In this document: positions 33,976 to 46,191 of the stretch, piece by piece
Layout of the letters: each line of letters begins with the position of its first letter
Position numbering within the stretch: position 1 is the first letter of the stretch
DNA from: Nectonema munidae
Lineage: Eukaryota; Nematomorpha; Nectonematoida; Nectonematidae
Length of the DNA: 64,000 nt
Direction of reading: 5' to 3'
Assembly: GCA_030549495.1 (NCBI GenBank)
Contig: JAUIRK010000871.1
Coordinates: 186,001 to 250,000, forward strand
Program-made: the position numbers and the translations under genes
Notes under the pieces: generated by a model
What the model saw: only the letters and a program-made list of their open reading frames with translations
What the model was told of the DNA's origin: nothing
Database searches by the model: none

Positions 33976-34204
33976 CATTTGTTATTATCCTTATAATATC
34001 ATTTTATTTGCATTATATATTATCCTTATAATATATGTTGGCTATAATAAATTATTTTAAGCATCAATGGTTGATTATAATAGATATCTATTATATATAA
34101 ATATATTTCTATATTGTAAGTAAACAAACCGTAAAGTGAATTTTCTCCTAATTGAAGACTGTATAATTGAATAGAATACTATAGAGTGTTATGGAAATAG
34201 AAAG

Positions 34205-35530
34205 ACTTAAAATAGGAATTTAGTTCGACACGTGTCATGATATATTTTTTGGTAATAGTTTGTTTGAGATGAAGTGTTAAAGGAAGGCAGTTCGTGAAGA
34301 ATTTTAAGATTCTAATAGGGCGGTTTTTGTAGCCTTTAGTCATTGTGATAGGGCAAAGGCTGTCGATTTTTGAAAGGTCCCATCAAAGAATGCTATACTT
34401 AAACGTAGGTAGGATGATTGATTTATAAATAAAAGAAGAGTGTTACTTGGACCCCTTTTATAAGATATAATTTTACTAAGAGAGGAAATAGTTGAAGATA
34501 GTTTGTGGTATAGGTTTTTGAAGCTGGATGACCATTTAAGGTTTGATTGAAAGGTCAACCCTTCATGGAGGAAGATAGTTGGATGAGAGTATCGCTGGAT
34601 GTTAATGGAAGAAAGCTGAATTGTTATCTAATATATATAAGAGGGGGTTTATAAGTATAATCCAGAGGATATAAGAGCAGCACCCACCTTGTGGCGTGGA
34701 AAGTGAGAGAGAATAAATAACAACTAGATAATTGTGTTTGAATATAATACACCGATTTAAAAGGTAATTTTGATGAATTTTATAAGATAATTTCTGTATT
34801 TTTGTCGGATCATATTAAAAATGATTGCAGATGCCATGCTAAATTGAAAGTGTTATTGATTTCTAGAAAAAGGGCTGATGATGTTAATTTGAATGATAGT
34901 TTTGTTTCGAGTTATGAGGAGAATCTATATAGAGCGGATTCTGGACTTTTGTGCGGAAGGTATGCAAATTGTAAGGGATTAATTAGATACAGTGATATGA
35001 AGGAGAAACCTTTTGCGTAAAATTTTTTCAAAGATTTTTCCTAAAGTATGGAGGATGGTGATTGGTTGCCAGTTGGATATGAGGATTAAGTGTTTGTTTT
35101 GTTTAGAGAGTAAAATTAACTTACCTATTTTCCAGATAGATGGGAAAAAGGAGAATTTTAGGCAACTGATATAAAATTGTAAGGGATATTGTGAATATAA
35201 AGGGAAGGATTTTATGTTATATTTTGTAGTTATAAGATCAAGGCTTGACGATAATTTGATATTTAGACTGTTTATGGCAGAGGCTAATTCAGTTAGATTT
35301 ACTGGAAGAAATGTTTGGGATGAGTTTAGAGATAAGAAGGAGGAGATATGTTTGTGTTTAGAGTGGTTTACTATGTTATCAAATGTATGGGAGTCCTGTG
35401 GGAAAATGGTTGAAAGAAAGGATGGGTTGATTAATGGGTCGTTGTAAATGGTGTGTTGTGAGTGCATTGAGTTGAGAAGAAGCTTTGCAATTTTTGCAGA
35501 AAGAATTAATCACATTCCATGGATTTTTAA
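34205..35530 (-). mobile_element. LINE fragment (Jockey-group-like reverse transcriptase)
   Basis: On the minus strand 35467-34979 encodes ELASAINSLNIKLSSSLDL and ISNWQPITILHTLGKIFEKI, the N-terminal part of a LINE reverse transcriptase (cf. the usual SYRPISLL...GKIFEKI). Frame 34558-34340 (MTFQSNLKWSSSFKNLYHKL) matches the region after the palm. The piece between is broken. It differs clearly from the LINE at 21600, so two LINE lineages are present. Confidence 0.75.
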
Positions 35531-36439
35531 GAGAGGAGGAGTAGAATTTTTTCTAAGATTCTTTTTTTGCGAAATTTATTTCTGCCATATATCTATTTTT
35601 CATATTGAAGATCAAAAAATCTTTGAAGTTAAAATATATTTTGAGTTTTATATATTTGGCCTTGATAAACAGGTTTGATTGCTTTTCATAAAAAAAACGA
35701 CACTATCAGATTCACAATTAATTATTTGTAGATTTTCACGACAATTTTGTAAAAATATTTAAGATTTTGAGAAAAAAGAAGGGCAGCGAAAAAGCTCCCT
35801 GTCACTGAGGAAATAAAAATAGGCCGTCACAAAAGGGGTTAAAACATAGTGAAAAATGAACATTAATTTTATTAAATCGCACAAACTAAATGTTTAAAAT
35901 ATATAGCCTTTTTGTTATTTACAAAGTTGACGCTAACAATATTTTTATACAGCAAAGGTCCTTAACAAATCGTAAAACAAGCTGTGATAGAATTGAAAGA
36001 TTATTTTTCCTTCTCGAACTTCTATTTTGTATTCCGCTTCTTGAAGAAGCAGGGTAAATTGTTTTATAAAAACTAAGTAGTGTTATCGGGTGGCACTTTT
36101 CAGACGAATTAACCAATATATATTACTACATAATAAAATATAGAGGCTTGGTTTACAAAATGTGAAGCATAAAAATTCATAAAATAAAAAAATAGAAAAA
36201 CCTTATTGCTCATTAAATTACTAAATAAATAATTTACATTTGAAATATATTTATATGCATCATAATTTAAATTTCGTCGGTTACTTTGCGTTGCACATGT
36301 GTAGACTGGTGTTTGTGTTGAACCAAATTAATAGTGGCACGGAGAGCTGATTTCATCTCATACTAAGAGTCCGTCTGTGATTAAGGCCAAATCAATCCGT
36401 ACTTTAGACATTTGTTTTCTAAGTTGTTGGTATTGCATC
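35531..36439. other. Unassigned AT-rich stretch
   Basis: A GGGGTTAA end-like sequence occurs near 35834, resembling the piggyBac-type ends elsewhere, without a visible partner. Nothing else is supported. Confidence 0.3.
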
Positions 36440-36454
36440 CAAGGCAGAATAATC

Positions 36455-36558
36455 TTCCATATCTGGACAGATGGCAAGAATAGTCACGATCGGGAATCAA
36501 ATCCAGATCATCAGGATCGAGACCCACGCTATAACCACTAAGTCATCTGTCGATAATT
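36455..36558 (-). repeat. tRNA-like sequence (SINE head or tRNA pseudogene)
   Basis: On the minus strand it reads GATGACTTAGTGGTTATAGCG (A-box-like) and about 30 nt later GGATTTGATTCCCG (B-box-like), the spacing of an RNA polymerase III promoter. Stems are too poor for a working tRNA. It is distinct from the 5771 SINE family. Confidence 0.5.
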
Positions 36559-37029
36559 AATTTAATTTCTTTATTATTGTCAATTAAAAGATTCTTCCTA
36601 TTCTTATAGATCTCATATATACAACAAACCGGAGCTTTCTTTGGGCTTGGCGGTAAAGCGAAGTATGAGATTGAACTTTCAAGGGATGGCTGAAGGCGGG
36701 AATACTATTTCTTCTTGAATGCGTTAACCACATCTACACTGCAGTATCTAAGTATGTTTCTTTCCATAGGAGGGTCGATACTGACACTTTGAAATCGGTT
36801 TTCACTTCCGATATTTTCTTCGAACAATCGCATTGAGCTTATCCCGTATAAGGAAACTCTGTATAAAAGTCATACTCATTCGCTCCCATTGGTTTTAATT
36901 GATATACACATATTCTGCAAAATTACCACAAATTTATACTTATTAGTAATAGGACGATTAATCGGAATCGTGAGAATCAGGATTTTTTAATGTATCGGAA
37001 GATTTTATTGCTACCTCCTGATACTTTGC

Positions 37030-38160
37030 CCGAAATTTTTACTTACACAAGGCAAGAAAATTTTTTCAAGTTTTTAGGATAATTAAATGTTGCTTGTTCC
37101 GAAAATGACAATGTTAGAAAAATTACATGAAAAATTCCTTAAAAAATTAAAATCAAAGGACCAAAAACATTATTACGTCCCAAATGTGTTTTCTTAGATA
37201 TTCTTTTGTGCAACATTTTTGGGTAGTTACACTAAAGACACCAGCAATAATCAGCCATCAGGTTATTGTCCTATCTTCCATTATCCTTATGGAACATCTC
37301 TAAGGATTTCCCGGAAATTTATCGAGATGACTATGAAGATATTGTAGTTTTAGACTCATGTTGGCACCCAATTTTTTAAAATTTTTCTAGCATATTTTTT
37401 ACTAGATTTATATAATTTGATAATTTTCGATACTAAGAAGAGGATGAAATTAACAAATATATTTGAAGCACCTCTTTCTTTATCTAAAGCTATAACGAAC
37501 TGCTTCATAATATTCCAAGTTTAATATGCAAGAGTGGGATAATCTTCTTTTTTATCAATAAGGGGTTTTATGATGTTTTTATTCCCTAGAGTTAAGGTTT
37601 CTCTTAAAAGCCAGACTTTTTTTATCCAATGAGTTTTTTCGTTGTCGTATTTCATAAACACAAAAAACAAGGAAATTTAATATATCCACTTTGCCAACCA
37701 AGTAAAAAATTAACGATTTTGAAGTCTACGAACAGAGACCATTGATGCTTATCATAACAAATGCATTTAAAAGCATCTTTATACTTTCTCATAATCTTCC
37801 TTCATTTTCATGGAGTGTGCAATTGGTAAGGAAGCAAATATATTTTTATTATGCAGTAGAACACACATAAAACTCTTGATAGAACTATCTATAAAAAGCC
37901 TCCAATCTGCAGGTTAACACATCAATATTCCTGCTTCTAAAAGGAGACTTTCAACATCATTGCAAAAATCTAGGTTGTCATCTGGGCTGAAGAATGGAAA
38001 AAGAGCTGCTTCTCTTGAATGATACTTTAGTTTCTCGTTTTAAGCAGTTCTTTTCCTTCTGGAAGTTAAAAGTTGAGACTTTTTTTTACTTAAATCAAGG
38101 TCTCTTATTAGATCACTGAGCTCCCCTTGAGAAAACTTTTCTTGCTTTTTTAAACATTAA
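37030..38160 (-). pseudogene. Relic of an unclassified repeated protein family (LADYCW family)
   Basis: On the minus strand, pieces in several frames read LSDLIRDLDLSKKKSQLL, AALFPFFSPDDNLDFCND, ADWRLFIDSSIKSFMCVLL, VNFLLGWQSGYIKFPCFLC, IIPLLHIKLG and LMADYCWCL in that order. I know this series of blocks from long uncharacterised proteins that recur in invertebrate genomes, but cannot name the element type. Multiple stops and shifts make this a dead copy. Confidence 0.55.
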
Positions 38161-39155
38161 ATATAATTAATTATTAAATAAAGTTAACATTTTGTGTATA
38201 GCAAGGTCTATTGTTGAATACTCTTTTCTGTTTTGTATCTATATATATAAGATAAAATTATTCTATCTTCCATATAGAGAATTAGTAGATTTGTCAAAGA
38301 CAGCGGTTTTAACTAGAAGAAACAAGTTAAAAACTTCAAATCTATAAATTGTATGGAGATGTGAGTGCGAAGAAGAGTTGAACTGAGAAAAGGGGAAAGA
38401 GTTTTGATGTAATGTTCTTTGTATATTATTATATTCTTTGAAGATAGTTAGGTTTATCAGGAGTTTTTATTTCTGACTTCTGTGGATTGGGAAAGAGTGT
38501 TTTAATTGGAAATAATCCAAGGACTTGAGGGCTCTTTTGTAGATCTTTGGTTTATTGTTAAAGCATGTAATCAGGTAAATGATGTTTTTAGTTTGGCATC
38601 AATTGCCCAAGACAAAATAGCAGTTTTAAAATGTGGTAAAGAGGTTGGTTGTGTGGTTAATTTGTGTTTTGTGCTGCAATTAACCGACCAGGGCACTTAT
38701 GGTAGACAATTTTGGTCAATTCCTCTGTAATTCCATCAAAAATTCGGTTTTGTCTACGTTTTATTTATGGGACATTGGCTGTTAAATAATTAATAGAGAA
38801 TTTTAATTTTATTTTATTTGTTTTAATTTTAATTTTAATTTTAGTTTTAACTGTACAAAAATAGGCGTATCCTATATGATGCGCTGGTCACTACTGAAAA
38901 TATATAATTAGAAAATAAGACTAAAATGTAACAAATATTGTTCATCATAGTTTTTTTCAAATTAAAATGTAACACGTAAAAGTGACTCAAATATTTTTTT
39001 ATTAAATTCTTGTTCATGCCCATGAACATATTTCTAGAAATTTCATATTTTCTCTTTTAGTTCAGTATAGATTTAGTTATGTTGGTTGGAGATATCAAAG
39101 CACTTTCAGCCGTAAGGCTATATGCTTAAGATGGTTAATCACAGTTTTTGTGAAT
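38161..39155. other. Unassigned stretch
   Basis: Open frame 38506-38730 (plus) has no family I recognise. An ATTTTAATTTTAATTTTA simple repeat lies near 38800-38845. Confidence 0.3.
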
Positions 39156-39162
39156 TTGTTTT

Positions 39163-39243
39163 TAGAGTTGGGAGCCTTGGGGATCGAACCCCTGACCTTC
39201 AACTGTTAAGCTGAGAGGTACACCCTAACAACCATGGGGCTCA
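39163..39243 (-). repeat. tRNA-like sequence, probably pseudogene or SINE head
   Basis: On the minus strand it has ATGGTTGTTAGGGTGTACC (A-box region) and GGGGTTCGATCCCC (a perfect T-arm and B-box). GAGCC at the 5' end can pair with GGCTC at the 3' end. The anticodon stem leaves a 6-nt loop instead of 7, so I do not call a functional tRNA. Confidence 0.5.
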
Positions 39244-39714
39244 GATTTAGTTATGTTTTAGTTTAAAAAGTTAAAAACACTTTTTTATTTTTCTATTACA
39301 TATAAAATCATAAAGAAAAAATTTTATAATATGTTTATTCCTTAAAAATTTTATCAGATGCACAATATATAAAAATAATCATTTTGTCTTAACTGTTTGA
39401 AAATATGTTATTTATATATGTTGCGCTTTTAAACATTAAAAAGTAGGTTGTGAAGAAATGATACTTAAAAGGTCTACTTATATAATTTTTTAAGTTAAAC
39501 TTTGAAAAATACAGTAGAAAACAAGTAGTCTGAATAGTTGTTTAGAGGCATGTATATTTTTGACATTTAAGTATTTGAAATCAGTAAAAAACTTTATTTG
39601 CTACAGTAAAACCAAAAAATACAATTAAAAATTTTTTTACAATTATTAAAAATATAAAAGAAAACAAGCAAAAAGATGTAAATTAATTTGAATGATATTC
39701 AATAAAGCATTTCA

Positions 39715-40800
39715 CATGTATTCCAACATTGCACTTAATACAAATAGTAGGGGTCATCGAATGACAATGTCAACATCGCAATCTTCTTTTATCGGGTATC
39801 GGTGACATAAAATGTCCTATTTTGTCGTATCTAATCTCTTGAATGGGGTTCCTCACAGCTAATGCCTTCCCTGGACGAGGAAGAATGCCGTACTTATTTA
39901 GTAGCAACTCAACCAACTGCCTTCTAAATCCAAGTTGATCTAACTTGTCATTTGGCGTTAGTCTATAAATTATCCAAGACTGAGTGACACTCATATCAAG
40001 CAGATGACTAACGATGGGCCAATACCATTTTTTCCGCGTATGGAGCACCTGTACTGTAAAATATTTTGGTCCATACGATCTACTAATTTCTAAAGGATAA
40101 AAATATTGTCGAATAAAAACCATGCTAAAAATTTATATTATATGTTTTTGAATGAACAATTATCCTTTTTTCAAGGTTTGAAAAGTAGGGTTGATAGTTG
40201 AAAAATACCTTTTCCATCTTGTAATAAATTGTTAATAGGTTTAAAAGCTATTAAGAAGATCCGTAAATATGAAGAAGAGCTGCTAAAGTGAAGTAGAGCA
40301 CAAATGTTATGGAAAATGATGAAGATTATGATGTTTTAAAGAGTGAAAGCAAAGAGTATGAATTCTGCGAAAAGACTAGCGATTCATATCTGATACATCA
40401 ACTAAAACATTGAGACAAAATACATTAATCATAACATCTGTGACTTGAAAGTGCATGTATGGCTTCCTATACCCTCTTTACGCATGATGAGAAAAAAAAT
40501 TATGATGGAAGAGATATCGGAGAGTGTTAATGATATGATAAGTTGTGTTAGTGGGAATAAATTATTTTTCACACATTTCAAATAATAAAAATAATGAGAG
40601 AAAATTTTTTAAAAGGAGAATTTTTTATGGAGGAACACGGGAAAACCTGTTTAAAAACTAACTAATTAACTTTCATAACATTTTTGTAATCAATTATAAT
40701 TTTATATCAATTTAACTTAACGTATCACATTTGAATCGCTGGTCCAAAAAGCTATATTTTTTACTGATTCAAATGTGAATCGCTAGTCCAAAATGGGTTA
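39715..40800 (-). mobile_element. piggyBac transposon remnant
   Basis: Minus-strand frame 40123-39770 matches the end of the piggyBac catalytic region and the tail: WYWPIVSHLLDMSVTQSWI, LDQLGFRRQLVELLL, EIRYDKIGHFM, then RRLRC leading into a Cys/His cluster CHCHS...CIKCN just downstream. The right border is probably GGGTTAA at about 40794-40800, the CCC/TTAA end expected next to the 5' side. Most of the N-terminal coding part is missing, and the left end was not found. Confidence 0.8.
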
Positions 40801-42047
40801 AAGGTAAAAAGAAATAATATTTAATAATCAACTGCGTCATTTTTGCTGACTCAATCTTGCGCTCTCACTCACGTGAAGTTCACGCTGACTTATTCGTTTT
40901 GCCAGCATGGCATGCTTGCTTGACAAAAAAGGCTTTCACTAAAAGAAGAAGTGTTACGTTTTATGCACTTTATGGAATTCCTGTCTAGATTATTTATTGA
41001 TTTGTTGTCTAGAAATTTATTGATTTTTTTCAACTGGTGTGTCTAACCTTGTTACGCTTAGCTGGAAAATTTTAATTTACAAATTTTTAATCGTTAAACA
41101 AGCAAGATGTCTGCTAAACCACAAAAAAGGAGGAAATATGGTGCAGCGTTTAAGATAAAAGTCGTCCAAGCAGCCAAAGACAGTAGCAATAGCACAACAG
41201 CCCGCCATTATTGCATAAGTAAAAATTAGTCAGAGATTGGAGGAAGGCAGAAAATAGTATTAAAGATTTGCCTTTAACCAAATGTGTGAATCATGGTCAA
41301 AATCAAAAAAAATGGCCAAAATTAGAGGAGGAAACAGAGACATGGGTGTTATCTGAACGTCAATGTGGCAGAATCGTAACAAAAGCCCATATCCGACTGA
41401 AAGCTTTACAATGGGCAGCTAAGAATAAAGAAGACAGCATGGATTTCAAGGCAACTGTCAGTTGGTGTTCCTGTTTTATGCATCGTCATAATCTGGTCAT
41501 TCGTTAAAAGACAAAAATTGCTCAACAGCTGCCAAGAGATTTGGACCACAAGATCACAAAATTCCAGACCTTTGTCATCAATCAAAGAAAACGAAATAAA
41601 TACGATATGGCTCATATTGGAAATATGGACGAAACGCCCATGTTTTTTGATGTTGTCGGCAACACTACAATTAACAAAAAAAGAGAGAAGACAGTTCTGG
41701 TGAAAACCACTGGGCACGAAAACAACACTTCACGGTCGTATTGGCATGCCTCGCTGATGCAACAAAACTGCCACCTATGATAATATTTAAAAGAAAAACG
41801 ATGCCAAAAAATAATTTCAGCCAGGAGGCGTAATTCATGTACAAGTAAAAGGAAGGATGGACGACAGTGGATGTATCAAATTGATTAACGAAGTGCGGGC
41901 CCGTTGGTCAGGCGCTATGCTAAAACCCAAATCGTTGTTAGTGTAGGACATGTTTAAGTCACATTTAACGTATACTACAAAAAAGCATTAGAATCGAAAA
42001 AACAGATATGGCGCTGATTCCAGGTGGATTAACATCTGTACTGCACT

Positions 42048-45000
42048 CAGGGCTGTGGCCATAAATTGAAAGTTAGGGGGGGGGGGCACAAGGGGAAGAT
42101 GAGGGGACTTGAATATTCTTCCGTCCAATGGTCAAGTCCTAAAGCACTTTTTTTCCATCACCTCAACTTGAAGTGTACAAAGCCCAAGAGTGCGAAAGCA
42201 GTTGTGGAAGCAGTTTTTTTTGTTTTGGACTAAGGTCCCAATTCCTACAACAACGATGTTTTACGCTAAAAAGAAGCTTACAGATCTGGTTAACAAATAC
42301 GTAGGTCTTAAGAAGAATCGTCTTAGAGACGTTCTTAAGATGACTTAGATGAAATTTTTGACACTGCTCACAAGGATGCGCTAGTTATGATGAAAAATGA
42401 GGAAGATAAAGCCTTCTTGTTGAGTCAGCGAGAGGATCGTTCCCAATCGAGCATGGCTGGAACTGACATGCATCATTTCAAGTTTTTTGAGAAGAAGAAG
42501 AAGAAAAAGGCTGAAGTGGAAGACAAACGCAAGAAAAAATCTGAGGCAGAAAAACAACTAACCGTCAAAGTCATCAGCTCATCGACACTAACTGATTCCA
42601 GTTTGTCTTCAGAGTCTTCAGTGGATGATTCCTTGCACGTTTATAGTCACTCCAAAAGAAAGAAGTCTCATTCTATATTTGCTGCAGGTCCATCTATTTC
42701 CAAAAAGGTCTTTTTTAAACCTGAAGTTACGGCGGCTCTGGATCGTACTGGCGTGTCTCATAGCAAAGTTTTTTGGGGCTCAAGCAAAGTCTCTTGGCAT
42801 TGACATCAAACAAATCACTTTGTCTCCGAGTTCGATCTACCGGTATCGGAAGAGGAACCGTGAAGAAGTAGCAACCAGAATCAAGTCTGACACCATGATA
42901 AGAATTCCCCGTGATACATACATTGTGACGGTAAGCTATTACCTGAGATAACTGTAACATACTCTGGTCGGAAGAAAGCTGAAAGAATTGCAATTCTTGC
43001 CATAGGAGATGGTACTGAGATCCTCCTTGGTGTTCCCAAAATTGGATCCGGTCCAATTATTCCATTATTTTCACGTTTTCAAGATCAGTGGAGAAACCTC
43101 GACAAAAAACACTTCAAGGCAGCTGAGCAAGATGAAGAAATCTTGGCAAACTTCGTGGGTGATTGGTCCTTTCTTCATGAGGAAGCAATGCAACGTCTTG
43201 AGCTTGACCTGAGGTTAAATGCAACAAGAGATGATTATCGGGAACTCATAACTCTTGCCTACATCTTCCTTGGAGGTACTCCACCGGATGGAATTTTTTC
43301 GTGCTCCAGGTGCTTTCCATCATGCGAAGTGGATGGCAAAACCTATATACTGTATAAAAATGTTTCTCTTTCGTGATCAGTTTCATCTAACGAAAGGTGA
43401 ACTTAAAACAGTTCAAGATATTTCCCTGTTCGTCGCCCTATGCTATGTGCCTTTTTGGAATGAGTTGCCGATCGGTCCATATGCTGCCAAGAACGATATG
43501 GATATGATGAAACTCATGCAACATGGAATCCAAAATGAAAAACTTGCCAATGTTTCCTTTGCAGCTTTCAAACGTCATCTTTGGTATATTTCAGAAGAAG
43601 CTGTAGGACTTTCATTGTTCGACGATCGTATCCCAGCTGCTGTAAAGCGAAAAATGGTGGACAAAATGTTTCTGCCAGCAAAGCCAAAAGGACTGAAGAA
43701 GGTTGATGGGAAAACATTTTCGACGCAAATTTCCCTCCCTCAATTTTTTACAATGAAAACAAGACACATATTTCCTGTGATTCTGTCAGAACCGGAATTC
43801 CTTTCGAAAGATCCGTCTTTATGGGAAAATGATGAAATATACCTTCGCTTCGAAAAAGCAGCATGAGAGCTGAAGGTTATGAATGACTGTGCTGAGCGGG
43901 CCATTTCTTTTATCCAACAATTCAATACTGTGATTACTAAATATCAAGCTCAGCGACAGTTTCTTTTAAGAGTTGTAAAAGAGCACCGGAAGGAAATACC
44001 ATTACCAAAAATTCTGCTTTTAAATAATTATGTTCTATTGCATTTTTTCAGAAGTATAAATTCATTTGTTTCATTTTTTTGAAAAGAAAATATAAATAAA
44101 TTTTATATGTAATTTGTTTATTTTTTAACTTTTTGAAAAAAAAACAAACTTTTTGAGCAACCCCTAAACATTCAGTTATCACCTCAAAATTTTGTGTAAA
44201 TATTCCATTATTTAATTTGAAAAAGGGCAGCATACAGCTGAAACAAAAATCGGAATTTCATTTTTTTGAAACACCCTGGGCAATTTAATGCTTTTAAAAA
44301 TAAGTAATGAATAAATAAAACAATTATTTATAGAAAAAAAACTTATCTCATTTTGGAAAAACTACATGCTCTCTCAAAAAAGTTGAATTCTTATTGTTTT
44401 GTTAGAAAATTTCTTGACCAATTCATCAGTATCAATATTTTTTGTATATGAATCTAAATATGATTTTTTTTCTCTCGTGCATCATAGAAGTTAAATTTTA
44501 AAAAAGTATATCATGAGTATTTTAAAGTAACTGTGCATAAGTGTTAATAGGAATTAAAATTTTAAGAACCTTGAACAGGAGATTCAAAACAAATATGAAC
44601 TGTTTTCACCTCAAAATATTGTCGATGCACCAACATTAAATATATTTAAAAATAGATTCGACTTTCATTGGAGTCATCTCAAGTTTTTACACTTGTGATA
44701 TTTTGTCTTATGAAAACTCAAATATCTCATTATTTAAAGTTATTATTTTTAGATGCAATTTTCATAGATTTGAACAACCTTCTTTTTGCTTAATAAAATA
44801 TGTTATGTTATGAACTGTTTTTTTTGTATTAGCATCGAGAGACTGTGAGCTTCGATACTGATTTCGTGATTATTATCGGATAAAGAACATTCTTCAAAAA
44901 GATATAAAAGATTTTCGTAGTTTTTGACAATAGAGTTGATTGAATGAAAATGTCCTGTCCATCTTTGATCCTTAATCCTTTGAATTTTCCCTCCATCATA

Positions 45001-45216
45001 TATTTTCTCAACATTAGGCTTTCTCATAAAATTGTAAATGAGCTTACACACAGTAATGCATCTTGAAACTTCATATACAGAATTCAAAGCATTAATCATA
45101 ACAAGATGAAGCCGGTGATTCAGGCAATGTAAAAAAAGGAGAAAATAATAGGAAGTCGGAGGGGGCACAAGAAGAAGTTGGGAGGGGGCACGGCCCCCCT
45201 TCTCGCTACGGCCCTG
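42048..45216 (-). mobile_element. ZMYM1-like hAT inserted in the Tigger, itself carrying another element
   Basis: It begins CAGGGCTGTGGCC followed by a G run and ends with CTACGGCCCTG after a C run, inverted ends of the same style as the 58004-60779 element. Flanks ACTGCACT (42040-42047) and GCTGCACT (45217-45224) match at 7 of 8. The minus-strand frame 45168-44803 (FLHCLNHRLHLVMINALNSV ... QRWTGHFHS) aligns with the 59150-59360 part of the 58004 element. The remainder is replaced by the unrelated coding block at about 42240-44080. Confidence 0.8.
42240..44080 (+). pseudogene. Unclassified transposase-like family (TTASN family), copy 2
   Basis: Plus-strand pieces: from about 42255 FYAKKKLTDLVNKYVGLKK, then DEIFDTAHKDALVMMKNEED, a Lys/Glu-rich coil (42387-42803), IYRYRKRNREEVATRIK, IPRDTYIV, then RIAILAIGDGTEILLGVPK, then 43255-43866 with GAFHHAKWMAKPIYCIKMF, LFVALCYVPFWNELP and AVGLSLFDDRIP, ending with MNDCAERAISFIQQFNT. 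The same blocks appear in the 30700-31720 copy. Several frame changes and a stop at 43864 break it. The FDTTASN motif itself is lost here. It may end at the GAAACACCCTG near 44269; no matching left end was found. Confidence 0.6.
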
Positions 45217-45871
45217 GCTGCACTGGATGTATCGTTAAATAAACCATTTTAAGATTCTATGCGAACCAAGTGGAATGAGTGGATGGTATCTGGTCAAAAA
45301 ATCTACACTGCCGCCGGAAATATGCGTGCTGCATCTTTGCATACAGTGTACCAGTGGGTAAAAGATTCCTGGGACTCTATTGATCCAAAAATCATTGTCA
45401 AGTCATTCAAAAAATGCTCAATTACTAATGCGATCGACGGTACGGAGGATGATATGTTATGGGAAGAGGATGACGATATTCCTTCATCATCAGTGGAGCA
45501 TGACATTATTCCAGAAGAGGATCCTTACGATGACCATTTGAATGGTGAGGAATGGGACTTTGTGTTTGATCAATCTAATGTTGAGTAGGAATACTATTAT
45601 TTTACTATTTTATAAATAAATACCTATATGTCATGTCATATTATTTTGATTTGCGATGGTTTTATCGAATCTGAATTTACTAGAATTCATGTCATAAAAA
45701 ACGTCACCGCCGTATACCTCTCAAGAGAACAGTTTCCCTTATTTTTTATAATGAATAGGAATATTTCTGTTGTAAAAACAAATTCATAAAAATAAAATGT
45801 TTTTATTGTAAGAAACAAATTATGATCGTGTTCTTCCAAACCTAATTTTTCCTAGTCGAAAGAGACGATTT

Positions 45872-45976
45872 TACGACTAAACAGCTAGTTCCAAATTAAC
45901 TATTTTCGTAAACTAGCTATTTTGGTATACTAGCAATTTTGGAACTAGCTATTTCAGAACTAGCTATTTAGTCGTA
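45872..45976. repeat. Palindromic element, MITE-like
   Basis: It starts TACGACTAAACAGCTAGTTCC and ends GGAACTAGCTATTTCAGAAC, AGCTATTTAGTCGTA, so the two arms pair over about 20 bp. AACTAGCTATTT is repeated inside. It is 105 bp. It may be a tiny TA-flanked MITE or a former terminus of the adjacent Tigger. Confidence 0.55.
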
Positions 45977-46191
45977 TAATCTTATAACTAGCCTGTCCTG
46001 TATTCGTTTCTTTAGATATTATGCATAGTAAACTTGGTTTTAATGATCAACCTAATTTTATTGGTTTTAATAATTGTGATGTTTCTTTTTCTGAGTGCTC
46101 ATTATCTCCATTACAAAGTAACTCCAATTTAAAAAGTTAGAAAATTTGAGCTGTTCCAACCTGCATCTTACTTTCATACAGGTTTCTACAG

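Larger units (their letters stand above)
41107..45588 (+). mobile_element. pogo/Tigger transposon split by a 3.2-kb hAT insertion
   Basis: ATG at 41107 opens a CENP-B/pogo-type helix-turn-helix (RRKYGAAFKIKVVQAAKDS). After a frameshift near 41225 come LVRDWRKAEN, the second DNA-binding part, and the DDE region with NMDETPMFF (first Asp), RWSGAMLKPKSLLV then a stop then DMFKSHLT (second Asp), and LIPGGLTSVL (about 42010-42040). The element is then cut by the hAT at 42048-45216, and coding text resumes with WNEWMVSGQKIY, MRAASLHTVYQWVKDSWDS and SFKKCSITNAIDG to 45588. Further stops (41224, 41506) are present. Terminal repeats not located. Confidence 0.85.

Noticed and set aside
39163-39243. Functional tRNA gene
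   Set aside because: T-arm and acceptor pairing are good, but the anticodon loop is one base short and no consistent anticodon emerges; recorded as tRNA-like.
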